A stretch of DNA of 64,000 nt, taken from Anaeromyces robustus (Eukaryota > Neocallimastigomycota > Neocallimastigomycetes > Neocallimastigales > Neocallimastigaceae). The translations under genes were made by a program, and so were the position numbers. Location of the stretch: contig MCFG01000267.1 in NCBI GenBank assembly GCA_002104895.1, positions 1 to 64,000 on the forward strand, in the 5' to 3' direction. Below, piece after piece: positions 38,740 through 50,314 of this stretch (position 1 is its first letter; each line of letters starts with the position of its first letter). The notes beneath the pieces are model-generated. The model did no database searches and was not told the DNA's origin. It worked only from the letters and a program-made list of their open reading frames with translations.

Positions 38740-41268
38740 ATGGGTGTTAATAAAAAAGAAAAAGTTGCTGCCAGTAAAAAGGCATCAACAGGTCCATCAA
38801 TATCTAATATTACTAAAGTAAAAGGTGTAAACTTTTACAGAGATGCTAAAAAAGTTAAAAGATTAAATATGCTTACTAGTGGTAAAGCTAAAAGAGATAG
38901 AGATGGAAATATTATTAAAGAAGCAGCTTTTCAATCAAAATTACCATCAGGAACAATGGCTAGAGTTGCACCAAATAGAAAATGGTTTGAAAATACAAGA
39001 ACTATCTCCCAAAAAAATTTAGAAGCTTTTCGTACCGCTATGGCAGAAAAAACTAAAGATCCATATCAATTTATTTTAAATCAAAATAAATTACCTCTAA
39101 GTTTAATTTATGATCAACAAAAAAATTCAAGAATGCATATGTTAGAAACAGAAACTTTCACTGATACTTTTGGTCCAAAAGCTCAAAGAAAAAGAGCAAA
39201 ATTAAGTTATGGAAGTATTGAAGAGTTAGCTGCTCATGCCGATAATTCTCTTGTTACATATGATATGAATAAAGATCCATCATTATTAGCTAAAAAAGAA
39301 TTAGATTCACTTGAAGAAGCAAGAGATCCAATCTTCTTGAAAGGTCAATCAAAAAGAATTTGGAATGAACTTTATAAAGTTATTGATTCTTCAGATGTAG
39401 TTATACATGTATTAGATGCAAGAGATCCTTTGGGTACTCGTTGTAAAAATGTTGAAGTTTATTTAGAAAAAGAAGCAAAACATAAGCATTTAATTTTTGT
39501 TTTAAATAAATGTGATTTAGTTCCAACTTGGGTAACAGTGAGTATTTTTTATTTTTTATTTTTATTTTGTTATTTTATTTTTTTTTAAAAAAAAAAAAAA
39601 ACCATTTTTAAGTCAGTATGATATTTTTCACCTATGAAAGATTAGTTTTTTATTTTTTTAAATAAAAAATTAAAGTTTCGGTGAACCATAAATATTATGT
39701 GTTACAAAAATGGAAAAACAAGATATTCTAATTTGAAAATAAACTCGTTTTGAGTTTTTCTAAACTGAATATCAAGCTTCGTGAGAGTTGAAATATTGTC
39801 TTATTAAATATATTATTATATTTAATAAAATGACCATGATATATTTCTTAGTATTTGAAGCAAACATTTTTTTTATCATTAATATTATTTATATTTATAT
39901 AATATTTTATTTTATATTAAATAAAATCATTTCATTAATTTAATATTATATAATTATTAATAAATATTATATATTCATTTATAGGCTAAATGGGTAAGAA
40001 TTCTTTCTCAAGATCATCCTACTTTAGCTTTTCATGCAAGTATTAATAATTCCTTTGGTAAAGGTTCACTTATTCAACTTTTAAGACAATTTAGTAAATT
40101 ACATTCTGATAAAAAACAAATTAGTGTTGGTTTCATTGGCTATCCAAATACTGGTAAATCATCCATTATTAATACTTTAAGAAAGAAAAAGGTATGTAAT
40201 GTAGCTCCAGTTCCTGGTGAAACTAAAATTTGGCAATATATTACATTAATGAAAAGAATATATTTAATTGATTGTCCTGGAATTGTATACCCATCACCAG
40301 AAGATACTGATAGTGATATTATTCTTAAAGGTGTTGTTCGTGTTGAAAACATCAAAAATCCAGAAGATCATATACCCGCATTAATGAAAAGAGTTAAAAG
40401 AGAATATCTTCAAAGAACATATGAAGTTGAATGTGATAATTGGGATGATCACATTGAATTTTTAGAAAAAGTAGCTAAAAAATATGGTAAATTATTAAAA
40501 GGTGGTGAAGCTGATTTACATATTATATCTAAGATGATTTTAAATGATTGGTTAAGAGGTCAAATTCCATTCTTCGTACCTCCACCAGAAGTTGAAGAAA
40601 ATAAATTAAAGGAATCTAAAAATACCGTAGAACAAATCTTTAGTAAGATTCCTGTAGCTGCCAACTTTACTGCTAAAGATTTAAAGGGTGATGAAGCAAC
40701 TGAAGAAGATTTAATGGCTGATAAACCAAAGACTGTAGAACAACAAGAAGAAGAAGAAGTTAATGCTATCTCTGAAGATGAAGAAGAAGAAGAAGAAAAA
40801 GATGAAAAAGATGAAAAAGAAAAAGAAAAGAAAGAAGAAAATATAACAGATTGGGATGAAGTATTTGGAACAGTTGTTGGAGAAGAAGAAATTGAAGTTC
40901 ATGCTCCAATAATTGAAGGAGAAGAAGGTGAAAATGAAGAAGAAGAAGAAGAAGAAAAACAAGAACAAGAACAAGAAGTAGAAGAAGAAGATGCAAAGAA
41001 AATAAAAAGAAGAAAAGTTAAAAAGGTTGGTTTTGTTGAACAAGATAAGGGTCAAGAATTTGAAGTTAGAGTTCGTGAAAGTAAATATAAAAAGCAAGAA
41101 AAAGAACAAAGAGTTACTACCAATAAAAGAAAAATTGGTGAACATTATTATGAACATGCTAATGTTAAAAATAAAAACCGTAATAAAGTAAAGCCAATAT
41201 CTACAAAGGCATTAACTAAAAAATTACAATCTAATGCTAGTATTGATAAAAGACATAAAAAGAAGTAG
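38740..41268 (+). CDS. NOG2: Nucleolar GTP-binding protein 2, pre-60S assembly GTPase
   Basis: Two exons, 38740-39537 and 39985-41268, phase 0; 693 residues. Nog2 joins the pre-60S particle near helix 69 of LSU rRNA and occupies the site later taken by the export adaptor Nmd3. The N-terminal 200 residues match the family ([20 protein letters not shown]). The GTPase domain is circularly permuted, with motif order G4-G1-G3 visible as NKCD (256-259), GYPNTGKSS (318-326; Lys324) and DCPG (362-365). The segment [20 protein letters not shown] between G1 and G3 is diagnostic. The C-terminal 180 residues are Glu-rich, then Lys/Arg-rich, as usual for nucleolar factors. The 447-base intron carries a snR191-like snoRNA candidate, so the host gene and the RNA are likely made from one transcript. 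Confidence 0.95.
39601..39869 (+). ncRNA. snR191: snR191-like H/ACA snoRNA in the NOG2 intron (candidate)
   Basis: The 5' hairpin has a lower stem CCATTTTT (39602-39609) with AAAAATGG (39706-39713). Its pocket strands are AGTCA (39611-39615) and GTTAC (39701-39705), above which lies a long stem including TTCACC with GGTGAA. These strands fit the conserved LSU helix-69 sequence GUAAC-UA-UGACU, placing the first U of ACUAUG in the pocket. A run giving H-box matches (AAAACA) starts 14 bases after the pocket. The 3' hairpin has lower stem GCTTC (39776-39780) with GAAGC (39857-39861), pocket strands GAGAGT (39783-39788) and TAGT (39849-39852), and upper stem GAAATAT with ATATTTC. It fits ACUA-UG-ACUCUC, the second U. 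ACA (39864-39866) follows 15 bases after the pocket. An extra hairpin, GATATTC with GAATATC, lies between. Yeast snR191 sits in the NOG2 intron, guides these same two sites and is of similar size. The rRNA sequence is from memory. Confidence 0.82.
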
Positions 41269-42913
41269 AATATATAATAAATAATAGAAAAAAAAACAAA
41301 AAACAAAAAACAAAAATAAATAATTATATCTATTATAAATTAATTTAAACCATTTTAATTATCGTTTATTCATTTTTTTTTTTTTTTATTATTATTTATG
41401 TAGTAATTAAAATAATTTTTATATAATTAATAGACATGTAGTAATAATAAAATATTTATTTAATTTTTTTTTTCATATATATATTTTTTAATTACTAAAA
41501 TAAAAATTTTATGTAATAATATAGAAACAATTTTTTAGAAAGTTTATACTTTTTTGTTTTAATAATAAAATTATAAAATAATAACATAATATAATAATTT
41601 TTCATTATATAAATAATTTTTTTTTTCATAAATATTTATTACATTAGAAATAAATAGATTATATCTAAAACAATTTTTTTTTTTATTTACATATAAAAAG
41701 AAAAAAAAAAAGTAGAAAACAATATTAATATATAATATCAATATTGTTTTCTTATTTTTCTTTATTATAATTAATAAATCAATAATAAATAAATATATCA
41801 TTTTTTATTTATATAATAAAATCATATAAAATATATAATTATTAGAATAAAATAAAAAAAAAGAAAAATTAAAATATTTTGAGAGTTTTAATATGAGGCA
41901 TTAATAAGGGTTTTTATTTAAATAATATAATAAAAATAATATAATTTAAAAAATACAAGTCCTACCTATGAACAGTAGGACTTGTATTTTTTTAGTTAGT
42001 ATGTTCATAATATTTTACATTTTTACTTAAACCCTAACGCTAAGGGTCAATACCAAAATAGCATGAAAAATTAATTCTGATACATTTATGTAAATATCAC
42101 ATGATAAGTCTATAAAAAATTTTTTTTTATTATACATCAAATAATAGATGAATAATAATTGGATAATAAAATAATAAAATAAAAATAAATATAAAAAAAA
42201 AAAAATTTAAATTAAAAAAAATATATATATATAAAATTTAATATTGTTAGTCATCTTTTTTCTATGTTAAAATAAAATAAAAATATATAATTGAATATTA
42301 AATATTAATATTAAATATTAGTATATTATTAAATATAACTTATTTTTTACTTTTTTATATATGTATTATATAATAAATATAAAGTATATATCCTTTTTTT
42401 TTTTCTTCTTTTCAAAGTTAATTTTTTTTTCTTTTTTTTATTTATTTGTCTTAAGTGGAGAGTCTTATTCAGACTCATAAATAATAAATATTATTATTAA
42501 AATCAATTACTAAATATAAAATATATATATATTATAGATTGCGTAAATTTATAAATTCATAATTTATGGCATAATGCATTGTAATATATTGTAATGTATT
42601 ATTTACTTTTTATTTATTTTTTTTTTATTATTTATTTATTTTTTTTTTTATTTTAACTATTATCATTATTTATTTTTTTTTCCAGGTTCAATCTATTACA
42701 TAATTTTTTAATGTAACACAGATTTTCCATACTTTATTTAAAAAAAAAAAAAAATCAGATTTTAATTAAATTTTATTTTTATTATATTTATTAAGGTTTA
42801 TTTATTATAATACTTTCAATTGTGCAACAAAAAAATCAGTTAAATAAAAAAAAAAATTTTTTTTTATCACAATTACAATTTCAAAAAAGTATTTTTATAT
42901 AAAAACTATTTGT

Positions 42914-42947
<34 letters not shown>

Positions 42948-43196
42948 AAAACAAAAAAAAAGTATTTTATTTTATTAAATAAAATTCAAAAAAAAAATAA
43001 AAAAAATAAAAAAAAAAACAAAGCTTAAAAAAGAAAAAAAGTAAAATTTAGAAGAGTTTTAAAGGATAATCATTAATAGAAAAACTCTTTTAAATTAAAA
43101 AAAAATATAAAAGAATAAAATAAAAAATAAAAAATAAAAAATAAAAAATAAAGATAAAATAAAAATATTATTTAAAATACAAAATATAAAAATATA
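41269..43196. other. Intergenic region between NOG2 and the CotH cluster
   Basis: No gene seen. Contains an 18-bp perfect hairpin (41948-41992), a small imperfect palindrome ACCCTAACGCTAAGGGT (42033-42049) and T runs. The final 170 bases are A-rich and lead to the ATG at 43197. Confidence 0.55.
41948..41992. repeat. Perfect 18-bp stem-loop ending in T run
   Basis: AAAAAATACAAGTCCTAC (41948-41965) pairs fully with GTAGGACTTGTATTTTTT (41975-41992); the loop is 9 bases (CTATGAACA). It lies 680 bases after the NOG2 stop. A strong hairpin with a T run resembles a Pol III-type end or a foldback remnant; no box A or B was seen before it. Confidence 0.92.
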
Positions 43197-45258
43197 ATGA
43201 AGAGTTATAAATTTTTATCATCAATATTATTATTACTTACCAATGTTTTACTTGTTCATTCACAAGGTTTTTTTTTTTTTATTTTATTTTATAATAAAAT
43301 ATTAATTTTATTATGATATTATATATATATAATATTTAATGTAATTTATATTAAATTCAATGTCAATTTTTTTTTATTTCTATACATATATAATATAAAA
43401 ATTTCAGTAACATTTAAGGTCATTGCTGTATCTGGAACACCTTCTGTTGTTATTAATAATAAAAAATATACAATGAAAGAGCAACAATATCCAGTTTATT
43501 CAGTAACTCTTAATAATGTTAATGCACCTGTTAAGTATCATTATGCTTTAGGTAATACTGAAGAATCTTTTACTCGTACTCTTAATTCCGTAAGTACTTT
43601 AAATGAATTCTTTAATAGAAAATATACTATTAAAGAACATCCTCTTTTACCAAAAGCTTTTGAATCTTTTAAAACTCTTAAAAAATCTACACTTTATGAT
43701 GATAGATTTATTGGTACTTTTCTTATTGAAGCTAAACAAAGTGAAATAGATAATTTACATGCTAACCCAAATAAAGAAAATATTAAAGTTTCTTCCAAAA
43801 TTATTTATGTTACTCCATACACTGTTAAAGTTTTTAATAATGGTTCTATAAAAATTAGTGGTCAATCTACTAAATATAATAAGAAACTTAGTTATAAGCT
43901 TGCAGGTTTAAAAACAGATGATAATAAAGAATTATTCGGTCGTTCAGCTGTAAAGTTAAGAGCTGAATATCTTGATCCAACTTTCATGAGAGAAAAAACA
44001 GTTTTTGATTTATTAAATGCTGCTGGTGTTCCAACTTCTCAAGGTAAACATATTCGTCTTTTTATTAATAAAAAAGAAATTGGTTTGTTCCTTATGACCG
44101 ACGATTTCAGCAATAAGAATTTCCTTAAAAGTGTTTTCAATAATGGTGTAAAATTTAATGGAAATAATGCTATCTTTAAGGTTGATTCTAATGGTGATTT
44201 AGTTTATCATGGTACTAGTAGCAGTGATCTTGAACCATATTCTTACAAGGGTGATGAAGAAAATGTAAGTAGTTCTCAAAAAGTTAAGGAAATATTAGTA
44301 CCATTTTTAAAGGAAGCTAAAGATTATCCATCTAAATCTATAAATTTTGATATTCAAGCTTTCTTAAGAACCATGGTAGTTGAATATCTTGCTTATGGTA
44401 CTGATAATTATTGGCAAGAAGAAAGTAATTATTTCCTTTTTAAAAATATTGTTAATGGTGGTGGTAAATGGTATTTCATTGATAGTGATTTTGATATGAC
44501 ATTTGGTCATGGTTCACCAGGTAAAGCTCTTAGGACTAGTATTGATAAATATCCAACTCTTAAGTCTGATAAAAGTAATTCTAGACCTTTCATTGATAAT
44601 ATTAGAAAGAATTCAGATAATAATAAATATTTAAAGGAAGCTTTTAAAAAGGTTATTAATACATGTTTCAATAATAATGCTCTTGGTCCACGTATTGATT
44701 CTTTTGCTGAATTAATTAGAGAAGATGCTTTATGGGATTATAAATTAAAGAGAATGAACACTTATACTGGTAGAGAATTAAATGAAAGAAAATATTCTGA
44801 ATCTAATTTTAATAGAGAAATTAGTAATGCTTCTAATTCTGATTATCCATATCCAATTAAGAAATGGATTATTGAAAGAAGTAAACAAGTTGCTTCTGAA
44901 TTAGGTATTTCAGTTCCATCTAAACCAAATACTTCTCTTGGTTATTTCGAACCAGAATATGAAAGTAATAAAGCCAAGGATGAAAATGGAAATCCTTCTG
45001 CTTCTACCACTACTACTACTACTACTACAAAGAAATCAACAACTACTACAATAACTACAACTACAACTACAACAAATAATTCACTTCCAACATCAAAAGA
45101 TCAATGTGGTCCAGGTATTGCTGTTTGTGCTGAAGGTTTATGTTGTAGTAAATATGGTTGGTGTGGTGATACTATAGAATATTGTGGTACTGGTTGTCAA
45201 AGTGAATTTGGTAATTGTGATGGACAAGAAAAAACTACTACACCTAATGCTACTACTC

Positions 45259-45291
<33 letters not shown>

Positions 45292-46112
45292 AGAAAACTA
45301 CTACTACAACAACAACTACAACTACAACTAATAACTCACTTCCAACATCAAAAGATCAATGTGGTCCAGGTATTGCTGTTTGTGCTGAAGGTTTATGTTG
45401 TAGTAAATATGGTTGGTGTGGTGATACTATAGAATATTGTGGTACTGGTTGTCAAAGTGAATTTGGTAATTGTGATGGACAAGAAAAAACTACTACTCTT
45501 AATACTACTACTCCTAATACTACTACTACTACAAAGAAAACTACTACTACTACAATAACTACAACTACAACTAATAACTCACTCTCAACATCAGAAGATC
45601 AATGTGGTCCAGGTATTGCTGTTTGTGCTGAAGGTTTATGTTGTAGTAAATATGGTTGGTGTGGTGATACTATAGAATATTGTGGTACCGGTTGTCAAAG
45701 TGAATTTGGTAAATGTGATGGACAAGAAAAAACTACTACACCTAATACTACCACTACTACTACTACCAAGAAAACTACTAGTACAACTAAAAAGAGTACA
45801 ACTACTACTACCAAGAAGACTACTACTACAACTAAAAAAAGTACAACTACTACTACCAAGAAGTCTACTACTACAACTAAAAAAAGTACAACTACTACTA
45901 CCAAGAAGTCTACTACTACAACTAAAAAGAGTACAACTACTACTACCAAGAAGTCTACAACTAAAAACTCACTTCCAACATCAAAAGATCAATGTGGTTC
46001 AGGTATAGCTATTTGTGCTTCAGGTTTATGTTGTAGTAAATATGGATGGTGTGGTACTTCTGATGCTTATTGTGGATCAGGTTGTCAAAAGGATTTCGGT
46101 AGATGTAATTAA
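43197..46112 (+). CDS. Secreted CotH-domain protein with four CBM18 modules (type A)
   Basis: Two exons, 43197-43266 and 43408-46112; 924 residues. Exon 1 codes only the signal peptide ([20 protein letters not shown]). [21 protein letters not shown] segment opens the mature protein. The CotH domain (about 150-490) shows [51 protein letters not shown], then [16 protein letters not shown]382 and D386 lie where CotH kinases bind metal. Bacillus CotH is an atypical protein kinase of the spore coat; fungal CotH proteins are surface proteins (an invasin in Mucorales). Then come Thr/Lys linkers and CBM18 chitin-binding modules ([20 protein letters not shown]) at 45102-45221, 45357-45476, 45600-45719 and 45990-46109. 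The first three are nearly identical. No dockerin and no transmembrane segment. Likely held on chitin at the cell wall; a kinase activity is inferred only. Confidence 0.9.
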
Positions 46113-46761
46113 AAACAGTATTTATTAAAATAAAATAATACTATCAATAATATATATAAAATAAAAACAGTGATAATAAATATTAAAAATTCAACTTTCT
46201 TTAAAAATGAAATAAAATAAATAATATTTTAATTTCTAAAACTATTCCTTTTTATATATTAAAAAATTATAAAAAAGAAAACAATAAAAAAAATAAAATA
46301 ATGAAATAATAATAATAATAGTATATATATAATAATTAGAATTTATTTTATTTTATTTTATTATATTTTTACTTAAATATATAATAAAAAATTAAATAAA
46401 ATAATAATAATAGAAGTATAAATATATTATTTTGATAATAATATATTTTAAATATTAAATATTTTAAATTATTATAATTAATAAATCATTAATAAATAAA
46501 ATATGTTACAATATTATAGAGTAATTAGAAAAATAGAAATAAAAAGAAATAAAAAAAAAAGTAAATAAAATATTTAGAAAAATAGATAAAAATAAAAAAA
46601 TAGTTTTTGAATTAAACTTTTCAATAATAATAAAAATAAAAATAATAATAATAATAAAAATAAAAATAAAAATAAAAATAAAAATATAAATTAAATAAAA
46701 TATAAATATAAAAATATTTTCAATATTTAGTGATTGACAAATATTAATCTTATTATTTTTT

Positions 46762-46828
46762 TTTATTTAACCACATCTAAGTAATACCATGAATACTTAA
46801 ACTTTTTACTTAGATATGGTTAAATAAA
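46762..46828. repeat. 23-bp inverted repeat with one mismatch
   Basis: TTTATTTAACCACATCTAAG starts the left arm (46762-46784); TTACTTAGATATGGTTAAAT starts the right arm (46806-46828); the loop is 21 bases. A second partial copy of the right half follows to about 46868. Confidence 0.85.
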
Positions 46829-47269
46829 ATATGAATACTTATACTTTTTACTTATATGGTTAAATAAACAGAGTTTAATAATCTATATGATTTGTTTAAT
46901 AACGTTATTGAATTGATTTTGTCTGTGTAACATTAGGACATTAGGACATAATAATTAATATATATTGTTTATATATTATTTATATACATAATAAATATAT
47001 AAACAATATATATTAAGTATATATAAATAAATATAATTTGTATATAATAATTAATATTATATACAAATTAAATTTATTTGAATTAATCACACAAAAATTA
47101 AACAAAAATTGAACAAAAACTAAACAAAAATTAAACAAAAATTAAGCAATATAATATGGTATTTTTTTTTTTTTTTTGAATATTCTTAATATTCTATAAA
47201 ATTTTTTAAATAAAAAAAAAATAATTATAATTATTAAGATTTTTTTTTTAAATTTATTAATAAAAAAAA

Positions 47270-47376
47270 AAATATAAAAATAAAAGAAAAAAACATAAAA
47301 ATAAAATAAAATGAAAAAAAAATAAATAAAAAAATAAAATAAAAAAAAAAAAATAAAAAAAAAAAATAAAAAAAAA

Positions 47377-47407
<31 letters not shown>

Positions 47408-47552
47408 TAAAAATAAAAATAAAATAAAATAAAAGAAAATAAAATAAAATAAAAATAAAAAAAAATAAAATAAAATAAGATAAAATAAAATAAAATAAAA
47501 ATAAAAATAAAAATAAAATTAAATAAAATAAAATAAAAAAATAATTTAAACA
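47270..47552 (+). promoter_or_regulatory. A-rich (AAAAT)n leader of CotH gene 2
   Basis: Some 280 bases of A with single T, G or C, ending at the ATG. Similar but shorter A-rich tracts directly precede the other three CotH starts (43085-43190, 54190-54440, 61020-61146). The strand bias (A, not T) fits an unstructured A-rich 5' leader. Confidence 0.5.
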
Positions 47553-47678
47553 ATGAATTATAAGTTTTTTTCTTTAATATTACTAATCGCCAATGCTGTA
47601 CTTGTTACTTCAAAAGGTTTTTTTTTTTTCATAAATAAAAATAAAAATTTATTTAAAATTATTTATATATAGATAAAT

Positions 47679-47712
<34 letters not shown>

Positions 47713-50314
47713 AATGAATAAAAAACTTTTTTTTTAAAAAATCAAATTATAATTTATTCTTTGTATATATATATATTTATAAATAATAGTAACATTTAGA
47801 CTTATTGCAGTATCTGGAACACCTTATTGTTATACTAATAACAAAAAATACCCAATGAAAGAAGAACAATATCCAGTTTTTACATTAACTCTTAACTCTC
47901 TTGTTGGTCCAATTAATTATCACTATGGTATAGATGATAAAGAAGAATCTTTTACCCGTACTCTTAATTCAGAAAGCACTTTAAACGAATTCTTCAATAG
48001 AAAACAAACTGTTTATGAGCATCCTCTTTTACCAAAAGCTTTTGAATCCTTCCCAACTCTTAAAAAGTCTAAACTTTTCGATGGTAATTTAATTTTTAAA
48101 TTATATAAATTTATAATTAAATTATTTAAAATTAAAATTGAAATTAAAATTATAATTATAATAATTAAATTTCATCATAATTTAATAATAATAAAATTAA
48201 TTTTTATATATATATATATAAAATTGAATTAATTTAAATTATAAAAAAAAAAAAAAAAAAGATACACATATTGGTAATTTTATTCTTCAAGCTGACCAAA
48301 ATGAAATAGATAATTTACATGCTCACCCAGATAAAGACAAGCTTAAGGTTACCGTCAAAGCTATTTATGTTAGGTAATAAATAATATTATCAAAAAATTT
48401 AATAACATAATATTAATTTGTTATTTATATTAATTATAAATTTTTTTTTTTTTTAATATTAATATATTATTTTTTGTAGTCCATATACTGTTAAAGTTTT
48501 TAATAATGCTTATATTAAAATTAGTGGTCAATCTGTAAGTTTTAATATGAAAAAAATTATTTTTTTTTTTAATCATTTTTTAATTATAAAAAATTTTTTT
48601 TTTTTCTTTTTATATATATATGTATAATTTTTTTTTTATATTATTAAAGACCAAGTATAGTACAAAGCTTAGTTACAAACTTGGTGGTCTTAAGACTGAT
48701 GATGATAAAGAATTATATGGTCGTACTGCTGTAAAGTTAAGAGCTGAATATAATGATCCATCTTTCATGAGAGAAAAAACTACTTTTGATATGTTAAATG
48801 CTGTTGGTGCTCCATCTACTCAAGGTAAACATATTCGTCTTTTCATTAATAAAAGAGAAATTGGTTTATTCCTTATTACCGATGATTTCTCAAACAAACA
48901 TTTCCTTAAGAGTGTTTTCAATAATGGTAAAAAATTCGAAGTTAGTAATGCTATTTTTAAGGTTAATAATAGTGGTAGTTTATCTTATCAAGGTGAAAAT
49001 ACTATTTTCGATCCATATTCTTACAAAGGAGATGAAGAAAATGTTAAAAGTTTGGATAAAATAAAGGAAATATTAGTTCCATTTATGAAAGAAGTTGATA
49101 AATATCCATCTACTAAAAAATTAAGTTTAGATATTGAAGCTTTCTTAAGAGCTATGGCTGTTGAATATCTCACTTATGGTACTGATAATTATTGGCAAGT
49201 TCAAGGTAATTATTTCATCTATAAGAATATTGCTAAGGATGGTAAATGGTATTTCATTGATAGTGATTTTGATATGACATTTGGTCATGGTTCTCCATCT
49301 GCTTGTCTTGAAACTAATATTGATACTTATCCTAGTTTAAAGAAAAATAGAGATCCTTCTAGACCTCTTCTTGATAATCTTAGATCAGTTAAAAATAATG
49401 ATGAATATTTAAAGAAAGCTATTGAAAGAATGCTTAATACATGTTTCAATATAAAAGCTGTTAATGCTCGTCTTGATTCATTTTCTGAAATGCTTAGAGA
49501 AGATGCTTTATGGGATTTCAAATTAAAGAGAGTTAGTACTTATTCTGGTGACCAACCATTAAAAAGTAGAAGTTTTACTGAAACTAACTTTGATAATGAA
49601 CTTAATAATGATAGTAAAGTTCTTAAAGATCGTCCATATCCAATTAGAAAATGGATTAAAGATAGAACTAATCAAGTTATTTCTACTTATAATTTTTCTG
49701 TTTCAAAAAATCCAGATACTTCCCTTGGTTATTTTGAACCAGAATATGATTCTATTAAAAGTGATACTACTTCTACTAAAACAACTACTAGAACAACTAC
49801 TAGAACAACTACTAGAACTACTACTACTACTACTACTACATCATCTTCTTCTTCACCTTCATCTGATCCAAATAAATATAGATGTGGTGTAAAATTTGAT
49901 AATAGAAGATGTAAAGCAGGAGAATGTTGTAGTTCACATAATTGGTGTGGTACTTCTATAGATCATTGTGGTGCCGGATGTCAAAGTAAATTTGGTGATT
50001 GTGATAGTACTGGACAAATTACTATTACTACTACTACTACCACTACCAAGAAGACAACTACCACAAAGAAGACAACTACCACTACTACCAAGAAGACAAC
50101 TACTACAAAGAAAACAACTACCACAAAGAAGACAACTACTACAAAGAAAACAACTACTACAACTAAAAATTCACTTCCAACTTCTAGAGAAGAATGTGGT
50201 CCAAATGTTGCTGTATGTGCTTCCGGTTTATGTTGTAGTAAATATGGTTGGTGTGGTGATACTGAAAAGTATTGTAGTAATGGTTGTCAAAAGGAATTTG
50301 GTTTATGTTGGTAA
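47553..50314 (+). CDS. Secreted CotH-domain protein with two CBM18 modules (type B)
   Basis: Five exons: 47553-47616, 47790-48083, 48262-48373, 48480-48534 and 48650-50314; 729 residues, all splices GT-AG and in phase. The signal peptide MNYKFFSLILLIANAVLVTS is on exon 1. It then starts [20 protein letters not shown]. The CotH region carries REKTTFDMLNAVGAPSTQGK, GTDNYWQVQGNYF and [15 protein letters not shown], so the putative metal-binding Asp residues are kept. Thr/Arg-rich linkers follow, with two CBM18 modules. The first (49880-50002) is divergent (YRCGVKFDNRRCKAGECC); the second (50192-50311) is standard and ends in LCW. Intron 1 shares its place with all cluster members; introns 2-4 are shared only with the next gene. 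MKEVDKYPSTKKLSLDIEAF also links it to that gene rather than to the outer two. Confidence 0.88.

Larger units (their letters stand above)
46113..47552. other. Intergenic region between CotH genes 1 and 2
   Basis: Contains an inverted repeat (46762-46828) whose right arm is followed by a shortened direct repeat (AATACTTATACTTTTTACTT). A TA-rich inverted repeat lies at 46954-47012, and an AACAAAAATTAA short tandem array at about 47092-47145. The last 280 bases are (AAAAT)n/(AAAATA)n, directly before the next ATG. Confidence 0.6.

Noticed and set aside
39722-39773. Box C/D snoRNA in the NOG2 intron, from a CTGA next to a 7-bp terminal stem
   Set aside because: No C box (RTGATGA) near the 5' stem. 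The H/ACA reading explains more of the intron.
42033-42049. Telomere-like ACCCTAACGCTAAGGGT
   Set aside because: Single imperfect palindrome with no tandem TTAGGG array; not telomeric.
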